Assembly: GCA_030544235.1 (NCBI GenBank)
Contig: CM060478.1
Span: 6,058,727 to 6,122,726 of the forward strand
Length of the DNA: 64,000 bases
Direction: 5' to 3'
From: Lepturacanthus savala
Taxonomy: Eukaryota; Chordata; Actinopteri; Scombriformes; Trichiuridae
Shown: positions 1 through 10,164 of the stretch, one piece after another
Numbering within the stretch: the stretch's first letter is position 1
Layout of the letters: each line of letters starts with the position of its first letter
Position numbers and translations under genes: made by a program
Notes under the pieces: model-generated
What the model was told of the DNA's origin: nothing
The model's database searches: none
The model's input: the letters and a program-made list of their open reading frames with translations, nothing else

Positions 1-59
1 GCTTCTGGTGATTAAATAACTGACATCGCCGCATTTAGTGCCGACAGCACTGATGAATG

Positions 60-93
<34 letters not shown>

Positions 94-356
94 CAGCAAT
101 GTGGAACCAGTGAAGGTACTTTTTAGATTGTAAATTAAAATGTTTGTGACAAAATAAGAATTTTGTGATTAAATTTTTATCTAATAACATCGATTGGACA
201 TCGTCTTTTTTCCTCAACAAAAATGTGTGTTAATTTCATCACAGACACTGATTTCCTCTCATTTTCATCATGAAAAAAGAAATCGTTGGTATCAACTTCT
301 ACTTTTCTGGTATTTAGACACCCGTGTTTGAAATCTGATAAAGTGTGTTGTAGAGC

Positions 357-400
<44 letters not shown>
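1..400 (-). other. macroh2a2 intron (start), truncated by window edge
   Basis: This is intronic sequence downstream of the second coding exon. It holds a (CA)15 run on the plus strand at 62-91 and the (GT)n tract at 360-397. The small open frames here come from the dinucleotide repeats. No further macroH2A exon is visible. Confidence 0.75.
360..397. repeat. (GT)19 microsatellite abutting the exon donor site
   Basis: A pure (GT)n run on the plus strand, reading (CA)n in the sense of macroh2a2, begins four bases after the exon-intron junction. Confidence 0.95.
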
Positions 401-1416
<1,016 letters not shown>

Positions 1417-1422
1417 GATGCT

Positions 1423-2060
1423 CTGCACACAGGACAGAACACTCAGACACACCTGAACACACCTGGACACATCTGGAAACTGCTCCAGAGGAACCAGGAC
1501 GTTCAGACTCAAACATTTGACATCTGAGAGTGTGAGAGCTGAATATAAGTGTAAAAACTGTGGCTATCGGTTATAAATCAGTATAAATATTTAAGGGTCA
1601 GAGACAAATTTAAAAGCTTTTTAATATACAATAGCATTAAATACTTTTATTACTACATGTGTAAAAAAGGTGATTGCCCCTAAACCTAATAACTTAGACT
1701 ATTTCCCCCCTATATTTTAATTTTATTTAATAATAAGTAATATTTTAATAATACATTTCTAGTTGGAAATTGAAAAACACATTGATCAATTTTAAGATTT
1801 CGAGCTGTTTTGCTTCTATTTCATGTTTTCTTTCAAACTAGTGTCTATCTATGAGCAGGAATCTGCTCTGATCCCAACTTTACTCTTTCTTCCTGAATAT
1901 ATTGTTAAGGTTTCTTCATGAATCATTCATAGCTGATTTATACAACGTCTTATTCATAAAAACATGGAGAAAATGTTGTTTTTTACTGTTGTCAGCACTT
2001 TGTGACTGTAGGAGATGTAATAAAAAAACCCTTTAACTCTATGTCAACAACATGAAACTA
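1423..2060 (-). other. probable macroh2a2 intron 1, AT-rich
   Basis: No open frame or repeat family that I recognise. The acceptor of the first coding exon is at its right-hand (sense 3') edge, so this should be intron if exon 1 lies in the CpG-rich block to the right. Confidence 0.5.
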
Positions 2061-2069
2061 GAGTTGTGA

Positions 2070-3000
2070 TGCCGACTTTATCCAATGTTTCTGTTCTGGA
2101 AATTAACTCATTTAATTAGATAATGAAATATTTGTGTATATCAACATTAAACTTCATAAAACTTTAATTGAAAAACAATTGTGTTAAAGTGAGAAATATA
2201 AAGTGCATTAATATGTTCACCACCTGAAGTGAACTGATTTTTTTTGTTTATTTTTTATTGTCTCTCAATGTTGCATCTGATGCTGATATGATGTATTTTG
2301 ACAATTTTAAATAAAGTTTTAGATTTAAAAAAAATCCCCCCAAAAATTGATGCAGACTTTATCCATTGTTTCTGTTCTGGAAATACATTAATTTAATTAG
2401 ATAATGAATCATTTGCATATATCAACATTAAACTTCAAGAAACTTTAATAGAAAAAATGTGTTAATGTGAGAAATATAATATATATAAGAAATGTTCACT
2501 TGTAATGTCTCACCTGAAGTAAACTGATTTTATTTTTTTTTTAATTTTGTTTATTTGTTTTGTTTATTTTTGTTGTCTTTTGATTGCTGATATGATGTAT
2601 GCTGAAAATTTTAAATAAAGTTTTAGATTTAAAAAAAAGACCCAAAAAATAAAGAATTTTTTAATGTTAGCCATATGTTGTCGGGTGTCATGGAGGAAAT
2701 GTGGAAAATCTGGAAAAAAAAAAAAAAAAAAACTTGAACTTTCTGTTCTGGAAATAAACTATATTAATTAAATAAATAAATATTTGCATACATCAACATT
2801 AAACTTCCAAGAACTTTACTAGAAAAAAATGCGTTAATGTGAGAAATATACATAATATAAGAAATGTGAGATGTTCACCTTAAGTCTCACCTGAAGTGAA
2901 CTGATTTTTTTTATTTTTATCTCTCAATATTGCATTTGATGTTCAAATTATGTATGTTGACAATTTGAAATAAAGTTTTATATAAAAAAATCCCCCAAAA
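2070..3000. repeat. three direct copies of a ~280-370 bp AT-rich unit
   Basis: Copies start near 2070, 2351 and 2725; the shared CTGTTCTGGAAAT lies at 2091, 2372 and 2743. Each runs through a CATCAACATTAAACTTC block, a CACCTGAAGTGAACTG-like block and an AAATAAAGTTTTA end with an A-run. After copies 2 and 3 comes a shared segment with AGCCATATGTTGTCGGG and GTCACGGAGGAAATG-like text (2640-2705 and 2993-3066). The unit ends at the CpG-rich block. Confidence 0.85.
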
Positions 3001-3049
3001 ATAAAGAATCCCGGATATTTTTTTTTCATGTCAGCCATATGTTGTCGGG

Positions 3050-4330
3050 GTGTCACGGAGGAAATGTTGCCGCTTCCCCCGACGTTTCCATGTAAACAAG
3101 CCCCGGCATTGAGCGGTTTGCTCGGCCGCGGCCTGTGAGCAGCGCCGCTGAGGACGTTAACGGCCACCGACCGTCACTAACCGGCACTAACCGGCACTAA
3201 CTTACACAAACCGAAGCTCCGTGGAGGGATATGATGTGACCGGGCCGTGTTCGGCTGACGGAAAAAAAGACGGAATGTGACCGAGCTGAGCCCCGTAGCG
3301 TAGCCTCATAGGAGACACCGGGGGAGTCTTGAAGTTTCCCGCAAATAACGACATGCGCGCTCCGTTCAATCCGCTCTTGCTTGATCCTGAATGTACCGAC
3401 AATAAAAAACACAACTCATCTTAAAGTTTATTATTATTCCCCGTTCCGACGGGATGTTTGCTTTTGTCAACAATGCATATTTTGTAATAAAAAGTGTGTT
3501 TTATCTTTGATTTTCTTCAAAAAAAACCCTGCTTGGGATGTGTAATTCCGGGTTTGACCTGCTCCACAGTGAACGGGACGCGGGGGCGCTGTTGAGCAGC
3601 TGAAACTCTTGAATTCGACACCACGAGGCGGGATTTGGGGATTTTGTCATTTAAAAACACGCAATAGTAATGAAAACAAACATCCCGTCGGGACGAACAA
3701 CAACCGCAGCTTTTAGATGAATGTTGATATTTTACGATCGGGACATTCAGGAAAAAGAACCGGTGAAATAAACGGAGCAGGCATCTCGGTATCGGTGGAT
3801 AACTTTAAGACTCTTCGGAGCGGATGGAGAGTCTCGTGAGGTTACAGTTGGACGCAGCTACGCAGCCGTTAAACTGGGCTTTTCCCTTATTTAAACAGAA
3901 AGAGCCGCTTAGTTAATTATTTATTAACAGGAATTCAGCGGAAGGACAAATGCGTTGGTTTCAGTTAGCGGCTGCGTTTAGCTCGGTGTTCAAAATGATC
4001 AGCAACACCAAATTATCCAGAACACCTAACCAGCAGTTTAGTGTCTATAATAGAGACATTACACCCCCCCCCCCTCCGCCCCCTTCCGCTCCGTGCAGCT
4101 CTGCGTGTGTGTGTGCGTGCGCGTGTGTGCGCGTGTAATCTCATCAGACATGGAAAGTATCCGGATATGCGCCGAAGCATGAAAAATAAAAAAAAAAATC
4201 TCCAAGTTTTACCTGTTTGGTTTCCTTTCACGGTGCCCGGCGGCGGCCTTGGATGCTGCTGCAGACGGACGCGGACGCGCGGATCCTTCCCCGGTTTGCA
4301 GAAAACGCGGCGTTTTTTTGTTGTTGTTGT
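3050..4330 (-). promoter_or_regulatory. CpG-rich block, candidate macroh2a2 promoter and non-coding exon 1
   Basis: CpG dinucleotides are far commoner here than anywhere else in the window. It is the first such block upstream of the first coding exon, whose acceptor six bases before the ATG demands an untranslated exon 1. A GTAAGT donor core occurs on the minus strand at 3205-3200, which would suit an exon ending there, but the preceding base is not the usual G. There is no TATA box that I trust. A transcript in the plus direction from the same block is equally possible. The open frames here (for example minus 3197-3412) do not look like proteins. Confidence 0.6.
3442..3695. promoter_or_regulatory. 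24-bp inverted repeat inside the CpG block
   Basis: CGTTCCGACGGGATGTTTGC at 3442 is matched, inverted, by AACAAACATCCCGTCGGGAC at 3675, extending to about 24 bp with two mismatches. The right arm contains the palindrome TCCCGTCGGGA. The arms are about 206 bp apart. Function is unknown. Confidence 0.7.
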
Positions 4331-4699
4331 GATTGTGTTTATTTGCTGCCCCTTTGCGCGTAATCTTGTTTTCCAACCTGAGGCAGAAAAAAAAAAGCTT
4401 CAGCAGCGCAGGAGCCGTCTGTCGGAGGGAGGCTGGATCTCAGCTACTGATGCTGCAAAGGGGAAAAATTCAGCGAAAACGCCCCCTGAACATTCACTGC
4501 TTCACTGAAACATGAAAGGAACGCGATGTGCTTAGAGATAGAGATATGAGCGCGTTTAAAGGCTGTGGACATGCACATAAATAAATATATTAATATATGT
4601 CCTGGAGGCTCCATCAGACCCCGATCTGACCACTAAAATGTCTTAATATGAGGCCTCACAGCAGCCTGCATTCTGTTATCCAGCCCCTCCTCCTGCTGC

Positions 4700-5550
4700 T
4701 GGATTACTGCTGATTAAACTATTGGTACTCCACTTACACCATATATATACTCTAATACTGTAGTTACTGATTAAACTACTAGTACTCTAATTACAGCATA
4801 TATATACTCTAATACTGTAGTTACTGATTAAACTACTAGTACTCCACTTACACCATATATATACTATACTACTATAGTTACTGATTAAACTACTAGTACT
4901 CCAATTACACCATATATATACTCTAATACTGTAGTTACTGATTAAACTACTAGTACTCCACTTACACCATATATATACTCTAATACTGTAGTTACTGATT
5001 AAACTACTAGTACTCCAATTACACCATATATATACTATACTACTATAGTTACTGATTAAACTACTAGTACTCCAATTACACCATATATATACTATACTAC
5101 TATAGTTACTGATTAAACTACTAGTACTCCAATTACACCATATATGTACTATACTACTGTAGTTACTGATTAAACTACTAGTACTCTAATTACACCATAT
5201 ATATACTATACTACTGTAGTTACTGATTAAACTACTAGTACTCCAATTACACCATATATGTACTCTAATACTGTAGTTACTGATTAAACTACTAGTACTC
5301 CAATTACACCATACATATACTCTAATACTACTAGTACTCCAATTACACCATACATATACTCTAATACTACTAGTACTCTAATTACACCATAAATATATTC
5401 TAATACTACTAGTACTCTAATTACATCATAAATATATTCTACTACTGTAGTTACTGATTAAACTACTAGTACTCTAATTACACCATAAATATACTCTAAT
5501 ACTGTAGTTACTGATTAAACTACTAGTACTCCAATTACACTCTATTGACA
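4700..5550. repeat. 57-bp minisatellite
   Basis: About 14 tandem units, each built from GTTACTGATTAAACTACTAG, then TACTCCAATTACACCATATA and TATACTCTAATACTGTA. The period is 57 bp between 4763 and 4820. Units near 5330-5420 are shortened and lack the GTTACTGATTAAA part. Confidence 0.95.
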
Positions 5551-5890
5551 GTAACTGAGTACACACTAGTACTCTAATTACAGCAGAATATACTCTATTA
5601 CTGTAGTTGTTGACAGTAAATACACCACTCATTAGTGTAATTCCACCAGAATATATACTCTAATACTGTAGAATATAATTCTACTACTGTAGTTATTGAC
5701 AGTAACTGAGTACACTACTCAGTACTCTGATTACACCAGAATCTTCATTCTAATTCTGTAGTTACTGACAGTAACTGAGTACACTACTCAGTACTCTACA
5801 CCAGAATTTACTACTGTAGTTACTGACAGTAATTGAGTACACTTACTCAATACTGTAATTACACACAGAATCTACATTCTACTACTGTAC
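5550..5890. repeat. diverged extension of the 57-bp minisatellite
   Basis: Decayed units with GTAACTGAGTACAC, TACTCTAATTACA and CCAGAAT in place of the regular motif. They keep the order of the main array. Confidence 0.75.
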
Positions 5891-5974
5891 TTACGGTAAT
5901 TAATTGGCTCATTCCAGTAATTCAAGACTCAATTGACTAAAACATTTGAAACATTTAAATAAAAAGAATATTTT

Positions 5975-6090
5975 TATAAAAGTAACTGAGTACTCAACTA
6001 CTGTATTTAACTACAGTTGAGGTACTTGCACTTTACTTGAGTATTTCCATGTGATGCTACTTTATACTTTATTACATTTATCTGAAGCAG
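5975..6090. repeat. fragment of a common teleost interspersed repeat
   Basis: Contains AAGTAACTGAGTAC, then ACTTGAGTATTTCCATGTGA and TGCTACTTTATACTTTATTA. Related text recurs at 8930-9010, 20220-20340, 26360-26500, 40230-40350 and 51460-51960. It has no coding content. Confidence 0.6.
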
Positions 6091-6713
6091 ATTTACATGA
6101 ATTAATAAACTTTAATGTGTCTCCACAAAGGAGACGACAGCTTCACTTACTAATGATTTGACTTCTTATGCAAATCACATCTGCTGTTATAATATTTATA
6201 ATTTCACTGCTAAAAAGAACAAGGAATACATCAGGGTTTTATTACTAACCATAAATAATAAAAAAAACTAACTTGCTGATTAAAAACAACATTTAAGCTC
6301 ATTATTTGATGTGTATTTATATACAGTAATGATGCTGGTAGCATCAACTTAATATTGTGTGTAATTGAAAATAAATTATATAAATTGACTGGTTTTAAAT
6401 AAAGTTATTGTAACTTGTAATCACACATTTGATGTTTGTGTATTTAATATATAATTGTGTAAGTCAATAAAGTCGCTCTTAAAACTGTGAAAATATGCAG
6501 AAAAAGAGTCACTTTGTGATGTCATAACTATCAACAAGCCACTACAGCTGTGATGATGACGTTTATCATTAAATCATTAATAAATTAATAAGATCTTCAA
6601 TACATTTTTTTAAATAGGGGACTTTTTGTAGTGATATAAGTCAAATCAACCAGTTGTTTCACTCACTTGCCACCGTACATATTTTTCTGATATAAGGTCC
6701 AGAAAAGAGGAAA

Positions 6714-7121
6714 TATATGGAGCTAATATTGGGTCAAATGTTTTGAACTTGGGGGGAAAATTAAAATTTAAAGTTTTGATCTTGAATACTGAGAAACAGA
6801 GTATTCTTTTGTTTTTCAGGTTAAATATATTTATGATCCTCGGATCAACTGAAAGCGATGGGGATTAACAGCTTAATTAAAAAGCTACAGAACTCCCTCT
6901 ATCATGTGGCCTTCAGGGAATGTAGGATTTTCCTATTCCACATGTTTGGAAGTAAAAAAAAAACTGCTTTCAGTGACAAACTTCCATTTGCACACAATGC
7001 AAGAAAATCCTGCAGAAGCTGTTATAAAATATGTTGATCTGTTTCTCAGAATTCAGAAGATAAACTTGAAATTAATTTTTTAATTTTTTCAAAACATTTG
7101 ACACAAAATTAGCTCCATACT
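6714..7121. mobile_element. MITE-like element with ~90-bp terminal inverted repeats
   Basis: The left arm begins ATATGGAGCTAATATTGGGT and carries CAAATGTTTTGAA and ACTGAGAAACAG. The right arm, read in reverse complement, begins AGTATGGAGCTAATTTTGTG and carries CAAATGTTTTGAA and TCTGAGAAACAG. The arms run over roughly 6714-6805 and 7035-7121. No open frame lies between them, so it is non-autonomous. The superfamily is not clear. Confidence 0.75.
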
Positions 7122-7204
7122 CACACTCCATAGAACAGTGACCTTGAATCCATGTAGCTCCGCCTCCTTCCTGAGCTTTTGTACTTGACCTCATGTTGAG
7201 CTAT

Positions 7205-7245
7205 CTGAGGGGGCGGGGCCTCTCAGACCAGCCAATCAGAGCAGA
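7205..7245. promoter_or_regulatory. GC box next to a CCAAT box
   Basis: GAGGGGGCGGGGCC is followed about 11 bases later by AGCCAATCAGAG, the Sp1 and NF-Y core motifs. No transcript start or gene can be tied to them. Confidence 0.3.
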
Positions 7246-7299
7246 GCAGGCGTTTCCATGGTGAGGGGAGGGAGGAAACAGGGCAGGTTTATTAGTAGA

Positions 7300-8395
7300 G
7301 AACATTTTAACAAGACAAGATTACATAAAACATTAACAGCATCCAGACACCATTAAAAACAGCAAAAACAGCAGATCATACGGGGAAATATATATAAAAT
7401 AAAAACAGAAACAAAGGTAATGTAAAGAATTAAAAATAATTAAATCAGCAACAGGAAACAGCACTGGTTAGTTAGTGTGAGAGAAGACAGACTGTATTGT
7501 TGCTACAGGTCTAAAAAGCTGCCTTTCAACTATAATAGATGCTGTTTTTTTTTTACAAATTTATAATATATTTTTTGGAATAAATAGACAATCAACCTGT
7601 TAAAATCCCAAATCTTGTGATACAGGGGCAACATTGACATTTTAATGCATAAATCACATGATAGCTACAACAATAAATAAAGTATTTTACCTGTAGTAAA
7701 ACACAATGTCACTATTACAGTATTAATTTATATTGTTAATATCCACACCAATACAATAAGAGAATAGTTTAATATAATATTTAAGCTGTTTGTGTCATTA
7801 TTTAATTGGATCCTTTATAATCTCCTTTTTAAACATCTTACATAATATATTCTTCATGTTCTGAAATGATCCTCAGTGTGATTTCTATGATTTTAATTGA
7901 CAAAAAATTGATCTTTGAACTTTTATCTTATTAATCTTTGCATTGCAGATATTATTTTTAAGTTTTGGGGGTGAGTTTGGTGTTTTAAGTTTTAAATAAA
8001 GTATTTTTCATCTGTATAAAGCACAAAGTTAGATTATATATTCTGTAACAGAAACATAAATTGATACTGACACTTCTGCAGTCAGCTCACAGGTTCTCTT
8101 TTGATACTAGGTTTAATTACATAACCTTTGTGATTGTAGAGATATTCCATATTTATTATCATTTATAGTAGGGAAATTGATTCATATTAAGTGTATAAAA
8201 TCTTAATATGAAACTGGTAAATGGCTAACTAGAACAATTTTAAGAGAAAATACACATACCAGCATGCCTTGTTTGAACTTATTCTTTTATTTGTTTTTAA
8301 GCTCTTTCAAATCTTCATCTTCATTACGACTAATTAAAGCAAATCTTCTGTCACAGCTTTTAACGATATGAAACAAGAGTCTTTGAGGTTTGTGT
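7300..8395. other. AT-rich, no gene seen
   Basis: Non-coding in all frames, with many stops. It contains only short A/T runs and no repeat that I can name. Confidence 0.6.
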
Positions 8396-8399
8396 TAAA

Positions 8400-8556
8400 G
8401 GTTCTTGTTCCTTTCCTGTTTCAACAGGACAGTGCAGCCGTGCACCTGCAGCGTCACACAAAGAACTGAACTCAGCGGCAAAGCAGTGACCTCTGACCTC
8501 ATCATCCATCATCATGTTAGACCTCACTAATGCTCCTGTGGCTGAATGGGAGCAAA
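8400..8556 (+). pseudogene. dead Tc1-type transposase fragment
   Basis: From 8408 one frame reads PFLFQQDSAAVHLQRHTKN and then stops. This is the Tc1 block around the second catalytic Asp (FQQD-A-VH). After about 60 diverged bases another frame reads LDLTNAPVAEWEQIL, the C-terminal LTNALVAEWEQIP block typical of teleost Tc1 elements. The sequence between the two blocks is deleted or scrambled and the rest of the transposase is missing, so it is inactive. Confidence 0.75.
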
Positions 8557-9023
8557 TCCTATAATATAATCTAACACTGCATATTTATTATATAATTTAA
8601 GAATAATCACGTCCTGATATCTGGGATCAGGTTTCACATCTGAATCAATATCTCATATAAATTTATCCTGATTTCCTGTTGATTCTGTTCCTGGACATTT
8701 TTTTACTTGATGCATTGAGCCAAGAGTACGAGTCTGTGGCCCTGATAAGTGCTGTGGTGAGTTTGATGGCTGTGTTGCCCGACAGTAACATGTAATCAAC
8801 ATAAACCCTAATCACACCCTCTGTAGACCATCTGGGACCAGCTTCACTCTACACATGTCTTCTCATTATTCATCCTGTAACACAAATACACAATCTGTGA
8901 GGTCGAGTACAACTCTGACGTACTTTATTCCCTTTCTACTCCACTACATTTCAGAGTAAATACTGTCCTTTCTCCTGCACTACATATATATGACAGCTTT
9001 AGTTCCTTATAGACTCAGGCTGC

Positions 9024-9351
9024 TTCTGATGGTGGATTTATCTAAGGATTATTTAAATGATTAATGAATTAGATGTTTGGTTCATAAAATGGTGTAAAAT
9101 GTCGATCTTTGTTTCCCAAAATTAAAGATTCAACCTAAAATGTCTTTTTTTGTCCAGACCAACAGTCCACAACCTAAAGATCATCAATTTATTATTATAG
9201 AAGACTAAAAAATAATCAAATTTGAGAAGCTGGAACCAGAGAATTTGGACATTTTCTTCTTTAAAATATCTAAATCTATAATCAATAATAAAAACAGTTA
9301 ATGTGGTAGTTGGCAACATATAGATTAAAACAACTAATTGCTACAGCTCTA
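9024..9351 (+). mobile_element. family-A MITE-like repeat, near full length
   Basis: Carries the family landmarks: GTTTGGTTCATAAAATGGTG, TGTTTCCCAAA, TTTTTTTGTCCAGACCAACA, AAGATCATCA, AGCTGGAACCAGAGAATTTG and the terminal GCTACAGCTCTA. The intact family end is TAGAGCTGCAAC at one side and GTTGCAGCTCTA at the other. No protein is encoded. Confidence 0.85.
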
Positions 9352-9364
9352 TTCACTCATTAAT

Positions 9365-9497
9365 TCAGCTGGAACTAGAAATTTTTGAGATTTTCTTCTT
9401 TAAAATAATTCAAATCAATTATTAAAACAGTTTTGATTAATGATTATTTGATTATTATAACAGATTATTGTTGCCAATTAATTCTTTGCAGCTCTAG
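9365..9497 (+). mobile_element. family-A repeat, right half
   Basis: Begins at AGCTGGAACTAGAAA and ends TTTGCAGCTCTA. It lies directly after the previous copy in the same orientation, so the pair may be a nested or duplicated insertion. Confidence 0.75.
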
Positions 9498-9827
9498 TGA
9501 TTAATATCATTAAAGACATTCTTTTCTTCCACATTATATACATTATGTCAAATGTTCTTTTCTAAAGACTGTCAATAATCAGTATTAATTGATAGTTTCT
9601 GATTATTAGCACAATGAGAAATAGTCTCAATAACCTCAAATCTCAGCTTTGCTTTCAAATGCATAAAAAAGTATATTTAATGTTAAATTTAGAAGCACGT
9701 TAACATTTGGTGTCCGTTGTAAATGCGTAACACCAAAAAACTTAAATATTTTATGTAATCATCTTTTATTTTTTAAAAAGGAGTAAATTCGCTCATTAAT
9801 ACTATGCCATTTCTTTTGCGTCACAAA

Positions 9828-9848
9828 GCATTCTGGGTAGTGTAGTCA
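9828..9848 (-). promoter_or_regulatory. ZNF143/SBS-type site
   Basis: On the minus strand the site reads TGACTACACTACCCAGAATGC. It agrees with the known ACTACAATTCCCAGAATGC consensus at 17 of 19 bases. Such sites mark promoters, but copies also occur within fish repeats. Confidence 0.5.
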
Positions 9849-9849
9849 C

Positions 9850-10085
9850 ATGGTTGCTTGGATTCGCCGTCTCTGTTGATGAAGACAAGATGAACATGGC
9901 TTCTGTTCAGCCTTTTCAGTTTGCATATGAGCGCACATATCTATCTATTGTAAGGAGCTGTTTTTGTTGTTTTAAATCTTCTCTTACATCTAGTACCCGC
10001 GAGCTCTTTCTGAAGATGTGGTCGATCAAACTCCTCAAATCTATCAGGCCCAAAGTGATGAGAACACAGCTGTGTCTCTAGCTAG
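9850..10085 (+). other. 75-codon open frame, unrecognised
   Basis: Opens shortly after the ZNF143-type site and begins MLGFAVSVDEDKMNMASVQP. It shows no domain that I recognise, no clear splice site and no conserved pattern. It may be part of a decayed repeat. Confidence 0.15.
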
Positions 10086-10125
10086 TTGCAGTCGTCCAAC
10101 AGCATTTTCCCATTGTTTTCTTTTT

Positions 10126-10160
10126 TTTTTCACATCCTGTGGAAAGCAGGATGTGAAAAA
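10126..10160. repeat. perfect 14-bp hairpin
   Basis: TTTTTCACATCCTG and CAGGATGTGAAAAA pair perfectly around the seven-base loop TGGAAAG. Confidence 0.85.
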
Positions 10161-10164
10161 TCAC

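Noticed and set aside
3197..3414. Two overlapping minus-strand frames in the CpG-rich block
   Set aside because: Open mainly because CpG-rich DNA lacks stops. No domain or conserved pattern. They may overlap a non-coding first exon.
4013..4508. Frames of up to 155 codons
   Set aside because: Low-complexity Pro, Arg, Cys/Val and Lys runs from C-rich, GT-rich and A-rich tracts at the edge of the CpG block. No protein family signal.
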